A program made the position numbers and the translations under genes. This document shows, one piece after another, positions 18,132 through 27,173 of a DNA stretch of 64,000 bases. The notes beneath the pieces are model-generated. The model worked only from the letters and a program-made list of their open reading frames with translations. It was not told where the DNA came from and made no database searches. The stretch's first letter is position 1. Each line of letters opens with the position of its first letter. Source of the stretch: Paenibacillus swuensis (GTDB taxonomy: Bacteria; Bacillota; Bacilli; Paenibacillales; DY6); NCBI RefSeq assembly GCF_001644605.1, contig NZ_CP011388.1:513501-577500 (forward strand), in the 5' to 3' direction.

Positions 18132-20009
18132 TCATTCTCCTCCCAACTCAGATTCTAAAATTTTATCAACAAAACCATACAATTCTTCAACCTCAGTCAA
18201 TGCTGTTTGGTATTCTTCTGGACCCCAATCAGCTCTTTGCCTAACTCCAACAGCTTTATTTACACGAAATTCTAGATAAGCAGCCAGCATGGCTGCATTG
18301 TCCTTGAGCTGACCCGGCATCCACGAATATTTCCCTTTAAATAACCGTGAAGACGCTAAGGTATTCGCTTCTTTTTTTATATTATATTTCAAAATCAACT
18401 CTGGAACCATCTCAATTTTGATTCGGTCATCAAGATTTCGTTTTTTGCGGTGAATAAATTTGTCCGGCCGAAGAATTTTCTCTGAAGCTGAACCTTCTTC
18501 CTGTCTTCGTACCATCTGCAAAAGCACATCTTCTGGATAATTAGGCAATACCTCTTTTAGTCTTTTCAACTTCTCTGCTTCCTCTGCCTGTCTTCTCTTC
18601 CGCTCCTTGATCAAGTCTGTATCGATAAATGATTTGGTAACAAACTCGCCTTCACCCTCTTCAAAAGCATGGCCAGTACTCTTTTGTATGATTCTCTCCG
18701 TGACGTTCTCGCGATCAAGTTTGTTCTCATTTTTCTCTATCCACTTGATGATATCGCTCTTATCTTTCTCATTTTGGTAATACCGCCACAGTTCTTCCAG
18801 ACCTAACTCTTTATGATGTACAACACAAGCTATATTGTCTTCAGGTGACTTTACTTCTTCCTGATCAATAGATCGTAATACACGACCAATAAACTGCTCG
18901 TAAGGGAGGCTATTTCTAAAAGGCCTGAATATGGCAGCTACACTTAAGTATTTGTGATCATACCCCTCACCTAATTTAGCTACGTGTAAAACGACTTCTA
19001 CCTTGTGATTTTCAATTGCGGAAAGCCTATTTTTGAGCTCATCAGGAGTCAACCTACTATGTACTAATGATACATTCATTCCATTTTGCTCGTAAAGTTC
19101 CACTAGTTGCTCCGCATGATAAATGCTACATGCAACTGCGATAATCTTATGAGGTAAGCCTGAAGATCTTTTTTGAGTGATAAGTTCAATGCTCTTTTTC
19201 ACAACTCTCAAGCTGCAAGCTTGCGAGTAAGCAACCGATCTCGTTATCCAATCTTCATCTTTTATGCCCATCTCCCTAATTTGATCAATGGAATACATAG
19301 TTCCGTCATTTCTATCGAGTGTCAAAAACAACTCATCGGGAATATACTCAACTCTTTCAAGTGTTTTCACAAAGCCATTCGCCATAGCTTTACTAAGGGG
19401 GTAATTATAGACACAGTTCCCAGTAATTAGTTCGCCGTCTGATCGTTTCGGAGTACCTGTTACCTTAACTACCTTTGCGTTAGAGAAATGCTCTACAGCT
19501 CTCTCCCAAGTAGGAGCGGTCGAATGATGTGCTTCATCAATAATAATCAAATCAAAAAAGCTCGGTTCAACTCGATTAATTAGAGATCGCTCCAACCTCT
19601 CTTGTAATTTATGGACGTTCAATATTACTATATTTGCTTCCTTAAGCTCCCAATCATTCGTTTTATTATTATATTCAATCACCGATGGTAACTCATCAAA
19701 GCGTCTAAAGACATTTCTAGCGATCCAAAAATTCCTCGGGTGCTCCGGATCTAATGAGTCCAAAACGGCATCTTTTATCACCAGCTGAGGGGTGACTATC
19801 AGGACCCGTCCCAATGAAACGCCAAAAGGCACAATTCCCATCAGTCCAGTTTTACCTACACCTGTAGGAAGTATAATAATTGCATGTTCACTTTTACCAT
19901 TAATATTAAAATGGTCATAGACTGCCTTATATGCCTCAATCTGAGGTAATCTTAATCCTTCATTAGTTTCGATGTTAGGAATAGACTCCAAAAAGTAATT
20001 ATTATCCAT
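18132..20009 (-). CDS. DEAD/DEAH-box superfamily 2 helicase
   Basis: A 625-residue SF2 helicase. Visible motifs: Walker A ILPTGVGKTGL (Lys53-Thr54), DEAH box IIIDEAHH (158-161), motif III VTGTP (184-187), motif V VLHVAKLGEGYDH (about 340-352) and motif VI QFIGRVLR (372-379). The two-lobed core (about 1-420) resembles the helicase part of type III restriction enzymes and SSL2/RAD25-like proteins. The C-terminal 200 residues contain a charged helix (KERKRRQAEEAEKLKRLKE) and a helical end with no nuclease motif that I recognise. It is translationally coupled to a 103-residue gene downstream. Position in an AT-rich island beside an RT defence cluster makes anti-phage defence likely; a mobile-element repair role is the alternative. 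No methylase, specificity subunit or nuclease partner is present. Confidence 0.8.
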   Translation of the reverse strand: MDNNYFLESIPNIETNEGLRLPQIEAYKAVYDHFNINGKSEHAIIILPTGVGKTGLMGIVPFGVSLGRVLIVTPQLVIKDAVLDSLDPEHPRNFWIARNVFRRFDELPSVIEYNNKTNDWELKEANIVILNVHKLQERLERSLINRVEPSFFDLIIIDEAHHSTAPTWERAVEHFSNAKVVKVTGTPKRSDGELITGNCVYNYPLSKAMANGFVKTLERVEYIPDELFLTLDRNDGTMYSIDQIREMGIKDEDWITRSVAYSQACSLRVVKKSIELITQKRSSGLPHKIIAVACSIYHAEQLVELYEQNGMNVSLVHSRLTPDELKNRLSAIENHKVEVVLHVAKLGEGYDHKYLSVAAIFRPFRNSLPYEQFIGRVLRSIDQEEVKSPEDNIACVVHHKELGLEELWRYYQNEKDKSDIIKWIEKNENKLDRENVTERIIQKSTGHAFEEGEGEFVTKSFIDTDLIKERKRRQAEEAEKLKRLKEVLPNYPEDVLLQMVRRQEEGSASEKILRPDKFIHRKKRNLDDRIKIEMVPELILKYNIKKEANTLASSRLFKGKYSWMPGQLKDNAAMLAAYLEFRVNKAVGVRQRADWGPEEYQTALTEVEELYGFVDKILESELGGE

Positions 20010-20640
20010 TTATAGGCCTCCCCTTGGAATGAATATATTTTAGTTCGATAAAAATAGAGTAAATCCCTTCATAATAGACATTCTTTTATAGAATATTGCG
20101 AGTTCGGTCCTAGTGATGCAACTAGTAATTGAGAAATTCCCTATTTAGAACGGGTGAGAGGAGCACTTAAGATGTTAACGAAAGATCCCAACGTTTTGTG
20201 AGCCTTTCTGACACACCAAAATAATTATAATCAGCACTATGTTATGGAATATAAAAGTTTGGTAATTTCAGCTAAGCCCTAAATATATGACGAAATACCA
20301 CTTCAGTCTTCTCAGTTACTTCATCCTCAGTAAAACTTTCACTATCAGACAGTTCCAAACATTTGGATTACTTCTTGCGAGGTCTGTAACTATAGTATCT
20401 AAGGTAAGTAAGGTGTTTTTGTAGGGAGGATAAGTGAAGAATAGGGTTATTTATTTGGGGAATAGGTTGAAAGCTGATTTTACGTCAATATTAAAACTAT
20501 CAACCTCCAGTTTTTCTATCTCCGCCGATACGGTAGGGGCTGTTACAAGCCTTAACTTTCACTATTGATTAATAAATTATCTTCACTAGTGGGTGGGGAT
20601 ACAACAAAGGACGAATATCAACAGCCCCCTTATTGAACAT
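20010..20640. other. AT-rich island border without clear genes
   Basis: About 630 bases upstream of the helicase and downstream of rlmD. Nothing recognisable except one possible 44-codon frame at 20434-20568. This marks the right border of the AT-rich island; core genes of higher GC begin at 20706. Confidence 0.4.
20434..20568 (+). CDS. possible 44-residue small protein
   Basis: A short frame starting with GTG, four bases after an AGGGAGG ribosome site, coding VKNRVIYLGNRLKADF and ending NFHY. The ribosome site is the only support; there is no homology that I recognise and no membrane helix. It could be a chance frame. Confidence 0.22.
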   Translation: MKNRVIYLGNRLKADFTSILKLSTSSFSISADTVGAVTSLNFHY

Positions 20641-20674
20641 ATAGTAAAATAAAGAAGCGGGACTTTACCCGCTC
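20640..20674 (-). terminator. rlmD terminator
   Basis: On the minus strand AGCGGG-taaagt-CCCGCT is followed by TCTTTATTTT, a typical intrinsic terminator 30 bases after the rlmD stop. Confidence 0.8.
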
Positions 20675-20705
20675 CGTTGCTGTATACGCCAATACACCAC
20701 AACTA

Positions 20706-22391
20706 TTAGTCTTGCCTGACCAACAAAGCCACACACTCCACATGCACCGTATGCGGGAACATGTCCACCGGCGTCACCTCCGCGACGATGTAGCCGCCGT
20801 CGGCAAGGACCCGCAAGTCGCGCGCGAGCGTAGCCGGGTTGCACGACACATACACGATGCGTTCCGGACGCATCGCCAGCAACGTGTCGAGCAACACGGC
20901 GTCGCAGCCCTTGCGCGGTGGGTCCACCACGACGACGTCGGCCGCGATGCCCTGCTGCTTCCATGCCGGAATCACTTCCTCCGCTTTGCCTACGGCAAAG
21001 GTGGCGTTCGTGATTCCGTTCAGCAGGGAATTGCCGCGGGCGTCGTCGATGGCCTCGGGGACGATCTCAACGCCGTACACATGCTTCGCATGTTGTGCCA
21101 GGAACAGAGTGATCGTCCCGATGCCGCAGTACGCGTCAATTACGGTCTCCCGACCGCTCAGCGCCGCGTACTGCAACGCCTTCCCGTACAACACTTCCGT
21201 TTGTACGGGATTAACCTGATAGAAGCTTCGCGCTGAAATCGCGAACTTCACATCGCCAATGGTGTCGTGGATTACATCACGCCCCCACAACACCCGCGTC
21301 ACGCCGCCGAAAATCACATTCGTTCGCGCCGTGTTCACGTTCTGGCAGATGCTCTGCACCCCCGGCACCGCCGCACGAATGCCCTCAATCCACTCGTCCA
21401 CGCGTGGGATGCGATCACCGTTCGTCACGAGTACGACCATCACCTCACCTGTGGCGAACCCATATTTCACCACCACATGACGCAGCAACCCGCTCCCGGA
21501 AGTCTCATCATAAGCCCGCACGCCCAGACTCCGACCAATCTCCTTCACCTGGCGCACCACATCATCGTTCTGCTCATGCTGAATCAGACATGCTTCCATA
21601 TCAACAATCCGGTGCGACCCCTGCGCATAGAACCCGCCAACCAGACCGCCCTCTTCCATTCCAAAAGGCACCTGAGCCTTGTTCCGATACCGCCAAGGAT
21701 CCTGCATACCGAGCGTCGGATGCACAATAATCCCTGCTTCCCCGCTACCGTAATCATTGTTCTCGGTTCGAACGTTTGCTTCACCGCTGCCCTGTTCATT
21801 GCTCTCAGTTTGAACGTTCACGTCCACCGCCGCAGCATCCACCACATCACCCGCACGCTCGTCCTTCTTCGTCACAAACCCAGCCACTTGCAACTTCCCG
21901 ATCCGCTCCAAGCTGTCCACCACTTGCTGGCGCTTATGCACAAGCTGCGCCTCGTACGTCATATGCTGCAACTGGCAGCCCCCGCATTGCTTATAAATCG
22001 GGCAAGGCGCTTCCGTCCGCTCCGCACTCGGCACCTGAATCTCCAGTAACTTTGCATAACCGTACTGTTTCTTCACTTTCATTACCTTGGCCCTTACCGT
22101 CTCTCCTGGCAATGCTCCCTGCACAAAAAGGGTAAAGCCCTCCGCGCGGCCTACCCCTTCGCCATCATGACTCAATCCAAAGATCTCGACGGTCACTTCT
22201 TGATTTTTTTCTACTGGCGCAACAGATCTGCTATCAATGGCCCCAACACCTGTACTATTGCCTACATTACTCCCTGAACTGGCACCGATATGAGCACCTG
22301 CTCCTTTACCGGCTTTACTTCCTGCACTGACACCCTCGCGAACCCCTGCACCTTTGCCCGCTCCCGCGCCTTTACCCCGTCTTTTGCTCAT
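20706..22391 (-). CDS. rlmD: 23S rRNA (uracil-C5)-methyltransferase RlmD/RlmCD
   Basis: A 561-residue SAM-dependent enzyme that makes 5-methyluridine in 23S rRNA; in Bacillus a single RlmCD modifies both U747 and U1939. Order of parts: a 65-residue Gly/Ala/Lys-rich extension, a TRAM domain ([18 protein letters not shown]), a 4Fe-4S cysteine cluster ([13 protein letters not shown]), the Rossmann methyltransferase ([16 protein letters not shown]), and the catalytic [13 protein letters not shown]. Two features are odd. The N-terminal extension is built of GKGAG/GSxxG repeats, and an insert after residue about 200 contains two near-identical 14-residue units ([14 protein letters not shown] and [14 protein letters not shown]). 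The neighbouring dgkB is the same as in Bacillus. The ATG has only a weak ribosome site. Confidence 0.9.
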   Translation of the reverse strand: MSKRRGKGAGAGKGAGVREGVSAGSKAGKGAGAHIGASSGSNVGNSTGVGAIDSRSVAPVEKNQEVTVEIFGLSHDGEGVGRAEGFTLFVQGALPGETVRAKVMKVKKQYGYAKLLEIQVPSAERTEAPCPIYKQCGGCQLQHMTYEAQLVHKRQQVVDSLERIGKLQVAGFVTKKDERAGDVVDAAAVDVNVQTESNEQGSGEANVRTENNDYGSGEAGIIVHPTLGMQDPWRYRNKAQVPFGMEEGGLVGGFYAQGSHRIVDMEACLIQHEQNDDVVRQVKEIGRSLGVRAYDETSGSGLLRHVVVKYGFATGEVMVVLVTNGDRIPRVDEWIEGIRAAVPGVQSICQNVNTARTNVIFGGVTRVLWGRDVIHDTIGDVKFAISARSFYQVNPVQTEVLYGKALQYAALSGRETVIDAYCGIGTITLFLAQHAKHVYGVEIVPEAIDDARGNSLLNGITNATFAVGKAEEVIPAWKQQGIAADVVVVDPPRKGCDAVLLDTLLAMRPERIVYVSCNPATLARDLRVLADGGYIVAEVTPVDMFPHTVHVECVALLVRQD

Positions 22392-22422
22392 GTAAAACCG
22401 TCCACTCCATTGCTGTCATTTA

Positions 22423-23007
22423 TCAATCCATGTATTGTTTAGGCGGAATTTCCCGTCCTCTGCGATCAAAGTATTTTATCTCACCAGCAAAACTGTTCTG
22501 CGTCCGCGAAGCCAGCTTCGCACTGACCATAAACATATTTCCCGTCGGCACAGCCAGACTTAAGGAATCAGCATCATAGAAGCTAGCCTCCGCACGCGCG
22601 ATCCCCACTAAATTCCTACCTGCGATCCACAAATATTGCCCTTCCTCAGTTTCCATTACCCGGCTGCGTATATTCATGGATCCTAAGCCTTTTCGCTCAA
22701 ACTTCAACTTTCCGAAGGGACCTTGAGATAATTCCGCATCCCCGACCTGTCCTGTTTTATTTACTACATATAACACTAGTTTCTTATCAACTATATCCTT
22801 GATACCATGAATCGATACAGGACTGCCTACAAATTCTTCAATGCCAAATTGAATGTCCACGCGATTATTCGGAATATTGTATTCATATAAAGGCAGCACC
22901 AATTTGAAAGCGAACCATATGCCACATACGATCAAGACCAACATACCTACAAACTTCACTTGAAAAATCCATTCGCGCTTTCTCATATCAGGGTTGCGTA
23001 TATCCAT
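22423..23007 (-). CDS. membrane-anchored extracytoplasmic protein, unknown
   Basis: A 194-residue protein with a short cytoplasmic N-terminus, one transmembrane helix at about residues 17-38 (VGMLVLIVCGIWFAFKLVLP) and a beta-rich outer domain. No lipobox. No family recognised. The start at ATG 23007 is preferred because GAGG lies eight bases upstream; the GTG at 23016 lies inside that site. It sits between dgkB and rlmD on the same strand with short gaps, so it may share their transcript. Confidence 0.55.
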   Translation of the reverse strand: MDIRNPDMRKREWIFQVKFVGMLVLIVCGIWFAFKLVLPLYEYNIPNNRVDIQFGIEEFVGSPVSIHGIKDIVDKKLVLYVVNKTGQVGDAELSQGPFGKLKFERKGLGSMNIRSRVMETEEGQYLWIAGRNLVGIARAEASFYDADSLSLAVPTGNMFMVSAKLASRTQNSFAGEIKYFDRRGREIPPKQYMD

Positions 23008-23047
23008 GTGTCGCACCTCTCAGCCTTATAGAAGCAGTCACCACGTC

Positions 23048-23977
23048 CTACGTATGATCCCCATAAGCACTCTTCCCGGTCTCATCCATATAAATGTTCA
23101 AATGCGAAGGCAACACCTCGAACGTACAAGGCAACACCCCGCCCAGCTCGCCGTCCAAGTTGATTTGCACGTTGTCGATCGCTGTAATCTGCAGATGCTT
23201 CGTCTGAAAATAAATCACATGCGGATCATTCATATGCTCGCCGCGAAGCGCCATGCCGGCCAGACGGATGAACTCCGCCAGGTTACATTTGCGCAGGATC
23301 AACACATCGAACATCCCATCGTTGAGCGATGCATCCGGTGCCAACTTCTCAAAACCGCCGACCGAGTTACTATTCGCGACCAGAAACAACATGACTTCCT
23401 CATGAATCTCGACACCCTCCGCCGTTACATACAGCTCAATCGGACGCAGCCGCGGCAATTTCTCCAGACCCTTCATATAATAGGCCAGTTGCCCGATCAT
23501 CGTCTTCAGCTTGGAAGGCACCTCGTACGTCAGCTCCGTCATGGAACCACCGCCGGCAATGTTGATGAAATACTTGTCATTCGCCCGACCCACGTCAATC
23601 GGTTTCGCATACCCCGCGATAATCAAATCACAAGCCAAATCCAACTGCTTCGGAACCCCCAGCGCACGGGCAAAATCATTCGTAGTTCCCAAAGGCAAAA
23701 TCCCCAGCGCCGGACGATTCTCCATCCCCGCCATGCCGTTGATAACCTCGTACAATGTACCGTCTCCGCCAGCCGCGATGACGATATCGAACCCGCGCCG
23801 AATCGCCTCGGCCGCCGCTGCGCTTGCATCCCCTTCACCGGTGGTCGCATGGCAAGAGGTCTCAATGCCGCCTTGCTCCAAGCGCTGCAGAATTTCAGGC
23901 AACCTCTTCTTGATTTCTTCCCTGCCCGAGGAAGGGTTATATATTAATCTTGCTCTCCGAATCAACGTCTCTGCCAT
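23048..23977 (-). CDS. dgkB: diacylglycerol kinase DgkB
   Basis: A 309-residue lipid kinase that phosphorylates diacylglycerol to phosphatidic acid, recycling the diacylglycerol released by lipoteichoic acid synthesis. The catalytic N-terminal domain shows RLIYNPSSG and AAGGDGTLYEVINGMAG (the GGDGT nucleotide loop), then LGILPLGTTNDFARALG. The C-terminal beta domain ends with INLDGELGG and EVLPSHLNIYM. Length matches Bacillus DgkB (about 300). ATG with a GGTGAGG site. The pairing with rlmCD is as in Bacillus, which favours DgkB over other members of the family. Confidence 0.9.
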   Translation of the reverse strand: MAETLIRRARLIYNPSSGREEIKKRLPEILQRLEQGGIETSCHATTGEGDASAAAAEAIRRGFDIVIAAGGDGTLYEVINGMAGMENRPALGILPLGTTNDFARALGVPKQLDLACDLIIAGYAKPIDVGRANDKYFINIAGGGSMTELTYEVPSKLKTMIGQLAYYMKGLEKLPRLRPIELYVTAEGVEIHEEVMLFLVANSNSVGGFEKLAPDASLNDGMFDVLILRKCNLAEFIRLAGMALRGEHMNDPHVIYFQTKHLQITAIDNVQINLDGELGGVLPCTFEVLPSHLNIYMDETGKSAYGDHT

Positions 23978-24038
23978 GCGATCCTCACCTACTCAGCTTT
24001 TATACGTACATTTTTGGAATAATGGAATCCAATCGTAT

Positions 24039-24920
24039 TCATGTCTTTAATGCCGTTCTGGTAAGCCGGGATAACGCGCTCTCCACCCGATGATTCAACC
24101 ACTCCGCCACCAGCGGATGAGGGAGCAACGCCCGACCGTTATAACGATATTCTAACCCTTGCAGCCTCGTCGGAATCACCGTTTCCGTAAAATACCCTTC
24201 ACTTAGGAAAAAAGGCGCCACCACCACATCCCAATCCGGACGCTCCCGTTGCCAGTATTTCACCCGTTCCGCCGCCTGCTCCGGCAATAACATTGCGGTA
24301 TCCGTCGCCGCAAAGCCGCCGAGTTCGCCCAACTGCTTCGCCAAGGAGCTGAGCACCTGCTGCCACTGTTCGTGAAAACCCTCTTCTTTACTGCCATGTC
24401 CGACTAGCAAAAGAATTTCCCGCTCCGGTCGCACCGACAGCTCCCGAACCTTCTCCCATAGCATAGCCGCGATTTCGGGTTCATCATCCATCGGCCGGCA
24501 CCAGTGCACCCGCGCATTCACGCGCATCAGCTCCAGATCCGTCTCCAGCTTCGGTTCCTCCACCACGCCAAGCGACCAGGAGATTTCATCGACATGCGTG
24601 CTCCCCGAGGATACGAACAGCGGCACTGCAATAATATCTGTGACGCCCTGCGCCTCTAGACGATCAATCCCGTCCTGAATGAGTCGTCCCTCCACAATCT
24701 CCAGAAAAGAAGATTCTACAGGAATAATCGAATGTCCATGGTCTCGATCAGCCGGCATCGCCCGCGGCTCTTCATCCGATGGGCCGCCACCTAGCGCTGC
24801 CGCTGGTTGCCCAAACCGCATCTGCGCCACCGCTTCATCCACCAAACGAACCCATTCCGCGCTCCGCGAACCGTGGCTGATGACCAGCACGCCGGGGCGT
24901 ATTTTATCCATTATACTCAT
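24039..24920 (-). CDS. sirohydrochlorin chelatase (CbiX/SirB family)
   Basis: A 293-residue protein with two CbiX-like halves. The first contains GVLVISHGSRSAEWVRLVD and LEAQGVTDIIAVPLFVSSG; the second contains LLLVGHGSKEEGFHEQW and VVVAPFFLSEGYFTE. The repeated GHGS-type histidines bind the metal and tetrapyrrole. Such enzymes insert Fe(II) or Co(II) into sirohydrochlorin for siroheme or cobalamin. No siroheme or cobalamin neighbour is present, so the metal is not known. Start chosen at ATG 24920 within reach of GGAGGG; a longer frame to 24959 exists. The linker around residues 35-60 is a non-conserved insertion. Confidence 0.8.
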   Translation of the reverse strand: MSIMDKIRPGVLVISHGSRSAEWVRLVDEAVAQMRFGQPAAALGGGPSDEEPRAMPADRDHGHSIIPVESSFLEIVEGRLIQDGIDRLEAQGVTDIIAVPLFVSSGSTHVDEISWSLGVVEEPKLETDLELMRVNARVHWCRPMDDEPEIAAMLWEKVRELSVRPEREILLLVGHGSKEEGFHEQWQQVLSSLAKQLGELGGFAATDTAMLLPEQAAERVKYWQRERPDWDVVVAPFFLSEGYFTETVIPTRLQGLEYRYNGRALLPHPLVAEWLNHRVESALSRLTRTALKT

Positions 24921-25026
24921 CCGCTCCGAAACCCTCCTATCCGCTTGCTGCACGTACATTTCATCTATATATGATGCTACCCGAATCTGCCCAAGAAATC
25001 AACAAACCGTGCCCTTGTGTGCGCTC

Positions 25027-25056
25027 CATTAAAAAAATAAAGGAACCCTTCCGAGT
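25027..25056 (-). terminator. terminator of the type I toxin transcript
   Basis: On the minus strand GGAAC-tcggaagg-GTTCC is followed by TTTATTTTTTT, a strong intrinsic terminator about 150 bases beyond the small toxin frame. Confidence 0.7.
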
Positions 25057-25202
25057 TCCCTGATTTACAAGCATATATTCGTGGTGATATGATAAGTATA
25101 GAAGTAGGAGAGAGTGGCCCACTACCACTCCCCCGACACAATTGTGAGCGGGAACCTCCATTTTACCAGAGATAGTCCGCGCCGGGGCCAAACCAGAGCG
25201 GG

Positions 25203-25289
25203 CTATTTTCGTTTCTTCAAGTACGTTAACAACGCGAGAATGAACATCCCCAACATCATCACTTCCGAGAAAGTAAACGTCATAGGCAT
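25203..25289 (-). CDS. holin-like type I toxin, 28 residues
   Basis: A short frame, MPMTFTFSEVMMLGMFILAL continuing to TYLKKRK, with one hydrophobic helix and a basic tail. This is the size and layout of the putative holin-like toxins (Hol_Tox, BsrG/BsrE/TxpA-type) that insert into the membrane and whose mRNA is repressed by an antisense RNA overlapping its 3' end. A strong GGAGGTGAT ribosome site lies seven bases upstream but is locked in a hairpin (25290-25307), as is usual for these mRNAs. The transcript continues through a GC-rich structured segment (about 25140-25200) to a terminator at 25027-25056. The antitoxin RNA would come from the plus strand here; I did not find its promoter with confidence. 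Confidence 0.65.
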   Translation of the reverse strand: MPMTFTFSEVMMLGMFILALLTYLKKRK

Positions 25290-25307
25290 CACCTCCATCC
25301 GGAGGCG
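25290..25307 (-). promoter_or_regulatory. hairpin sequestering the toxin ribosome site
   Basis: On the mRNA, CGCCTCC-ggat-GGAGGTG forms a seven-pair stem (one G-U) whose 3' arm is the Shine-Dalgarno sequence of the 28-residue toxin. This would keep translation off until the RNA refolds or is processed. Confidence 0.7.
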
Positions 25308-25379
25308 ATACTTCCCTACCCAAGTCAACTGTGCGTTTATAATTATATCAGATGATGTAATATTTTGGACACATACAAT

Positions 25380-25727
25380 TTACAGCCCATTAACCCCAGC
25401 CACCACAAACGCCATCACGCCCAAAACCACGGCCGGTAAAGCTTTACGGAACGAATCTTTGGAACGAATATGCGAAACAAGGGCGCCAAGCATCGTACCC
25501 CCTACCCATAGACCCGCGAACACAGCCCAAGCCGGATACCACAATCCCGCGATCATACCGAGCGCCCCAACCACTTGCACCAACCCTGTCACCGTCAGGA
25601 ACCACATCGGCAATCCCAAGTGCGAGAAACCCTCCACCTGTGATTTCACTCTTGCGATTTTGCCTCCCCCTGTAACCAGAAAAACGACCGCCAATATAAC
25701 CTGCAACACGATGGACAACATATGCAT
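25380..25727 (-). CDS. DoxX-like membrane protein
   Basis: A 115-residue protein with four hydrophobic helices and the DoxX-type opening VILAVVFLVTGGGKI. DoxX relatives are four-helix integral membrane proteins, some associated with quinol oxidase or thiosulfate oxidation, most of unknown job. Start at ATG 25727, eight bases after GAGGGGG; the longer frame to 25757 lacks a site. It stands alone between the toxin locus and the terminator of yerC. Confidence 0.7.
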   Translation of the reverse strand: MHMLSIVLQVILAVVFLVTGGGKIARVKSQVEGFSHLGLPMWFLTVTGLVQVVGALGMIAGLWYPAWAVFAGLWVGGTMLGALVSHIRSKDSFRKALPAVVLGVMAFVVAGVNGL

Positions 25728-25755
25728 ATACAATGCCCCCCTCTCAGCTCTAATC

Positions 25756-25790
25756 AAAAAAACCGATTCTCCCCTGAAGGAAAGCCGGTT
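25756..25790 (-). terminator. yerC terminator
   Basis: On the minus strand AAACCGG and CGGTTT arms with an inner CC/GG pair enclose about 20 bases and are followed by TTTTTTT. Good intrinsic terminator about 40 bases past the yerC stop. Confidence 0.7.
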
Positions 25791-25823
25791 TCTCCATGTT
25801 CATGTGATGAATAGTATAGATGA

Positions 25824-26114
25824 TTAACGACCTAGGCGATCTAGCGCCATTTTGTACCCGTCGTTGCCGTAGTTCAGACACCGCTTCACCCGCGAAATCG
25901 TTGCCGTGCTTGCGCCCGTCTCCGCCTCGATCTGGTTGTACGTCGACCCCTTGCCGAGCATACGCGCCACTTCCAGCCGTTGGGACAAAGATTGAATCTC
26001 GTTCACCGTGCACAAATCATCAAAAAATATATAACATTCCTCAACGCTCTTCAACGTCAAAATGGATTCGAATAACTGATCAATGGATTTATCATTCAAC
26101 TTCTTCAGCTGCAA
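25824..26114 (-). CDS. yerC: YerC/YecD family TrpR-related protein
   Basis: A 96-residue all-helical DNA-binding protein. The family signature is strong: QSLSQRLEVARMLGKGSTYN, then IEAETGASTATISRVKRCL and NYGNDGY. The segment GASTATISRVKRCL is the recognition helix of a TrpR-type helix-turn-helix. YerC proteins are conserved in Bacillota but the target is not settled. The start at TTG 26114 gives MQLKKLNDKSIDQLFES, matching the usual length, and AGGGG lies nine bases upstream; the TTG at 26123 abuts the site. Confidence 0.9.
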   Translation of the reverse strand: MQLKKLNDKSIDQLFESILTLKSVEECYIFFDDLCTVNEIQSLSQRLEVARMLGKGSTYNQIEAETGASTATISRVKRCLNYGNDGYKMALDRLGR

Positions 26115-26404
26115 CCGTATCAACCCCTACTATGACATAAAGATAATTTTACTTTATTTGCTTAAAGGATTCAAGCATTGACGCTATATTGCAGTGCATC
26201 GCGAAACTGTTTCAGCGCTGAACAGCAGAGTTCCCCACACTTTAGGCTCATCTCCCGGAAAAACTTCCCTCCACCCGAGACAAACGTCCATACGGCCGCA
26301 ACGCCCATGACATAGACTACACTATCATCCCTGTGCTTGAGCGGAGTTTTCCAACCAGGCCGCAAGGGAATCCACTATTCGATGGAAAAAGGGTGTGAAA
26401 ATAC

Positions 26405-26977
26405 ATGCATAACGATAAATATGCCGCATATCGGAGCAACGACGTGGTGGTTTACCAACCAAAAGTAACCGCTTATCACGGACAGCAACGCGGATTGTTC
26501 GGTTCTCCTGGCGCGGGACCGGGTCCAGGCTTTCCGGTCGCCGGCCCAGGCGGAGGTCAAGGCGGCCTGTTTGGCGGTGGCGGTAGTGGCGCGGGCGGCG
26601 GTTTCCCTACGGGAGGTTATTCGCCTTCGGTACCGACATTTCCTGCCGCGCCGGTCGAAACCGTCTCCGCTACAAGCGGGGGATTAGCCTCGGCCAAGAA
26701 TCTGCTGTCATCCATGCCGAACTTGAAGGACATTTCCGGCTTCGTGGACCGGATGGGCGGCATCGACGGAATCCTCTCCACCATGACCAAAGCGCAAAAG
26801 CTGATGTCCAGCATGCAGCAAATGGCGCCGATGATCAAACTGCTGGCGGGCTCCTTCGCCAAGTCCAAGTCCGGCGACACCAGTGACGCCGACGACTATC
26901 GCCCGCGCCGCAAACGCCGTAAGCGCAAAGGCACCAGCACCGCCCGCCGCAAAACCAGCGCCAAGCGCAAACGGTAG
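26405..26977 (+). CDS. yqfQ: VrrA/YqfQ family protein
   Basis: A 190-residue protein. The N-terminal third is Gly/Pro-rich (GLFGSPGAGPGPGFPVAGPG and following repeats), the centre holds the conserved helical YqfQ segment (MGGIDGILSTMTKAQKLMSS, then MQQMAPMIKLL), and the tail is very basic (RPRRKRRKRKGTSTARRKT). YqfQ/VrrA proteins are Bacillota-specific, linked to the spore coat or envelope in some species, and the Gly-rich part is variable in repeat number. The basic tail could bind nucleic acid or anionic polymer; that is an inference. The exact start is uncertain, because no strong ribosome site precedes ATG 26405. A perfect terminator follows at 27032. Confidence 0.65.
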   Translation: MHNDKYAAYRSNDVVVYQPKVTAYHGQQRGLFGSPGAGPGPGFPVAGPGGGQGGLFGGGGSGAGGGFPTGGYSPSVPTFPAAPVETVSATSGGLASAKNLLSSMPNLKDISGFVDRMGGIDGILSTMTKAQKLMSSMQQMAPMIKLLAGSFAKSKSGDTSDADDYRPRRKRRKRKGTSTARRKTSAKRKR

Positions 26978-27031
26978 GTTAGCTAGGGCCAGGCCGCTCA
27001 GCACACTCATAAGTCGTACTCCAGCACATCG

Positions 27032-27071
27032 AAAACTCCGTTTCGGCAATAAATGCCGGGACGGAGTTTTT
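27032..27071 (+). terminator. yqfQ terminator
   Basis: AAAACTCCG-ttt-CGGCA-ataaa-TGCCG-gga-CGGAGTTTTT. The two-part stem plus T-run makes a convincing intrinsic terminator. A second hairpin, ACATCCGG/CCGGATGT, lies at about 27088-27134. Confidence 0.8.
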
Positions 27072-27173
27072 ACGCCTTGCAAGACAAATACATCCGGTAT
27101 GCCTCGCCTCCAAGAGACGCAACGTAACCGGATGTGAATCTAGTTTTATACTATCGCTATGATGTTAATATTT

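Noticed and set aside
24961..25323. 120-codon minus-strand frame
   Set aside because: It covers the toxin transcript in another frame and its composition is not protein-like; the 28-residue frame with its ribosome site explains the region better.
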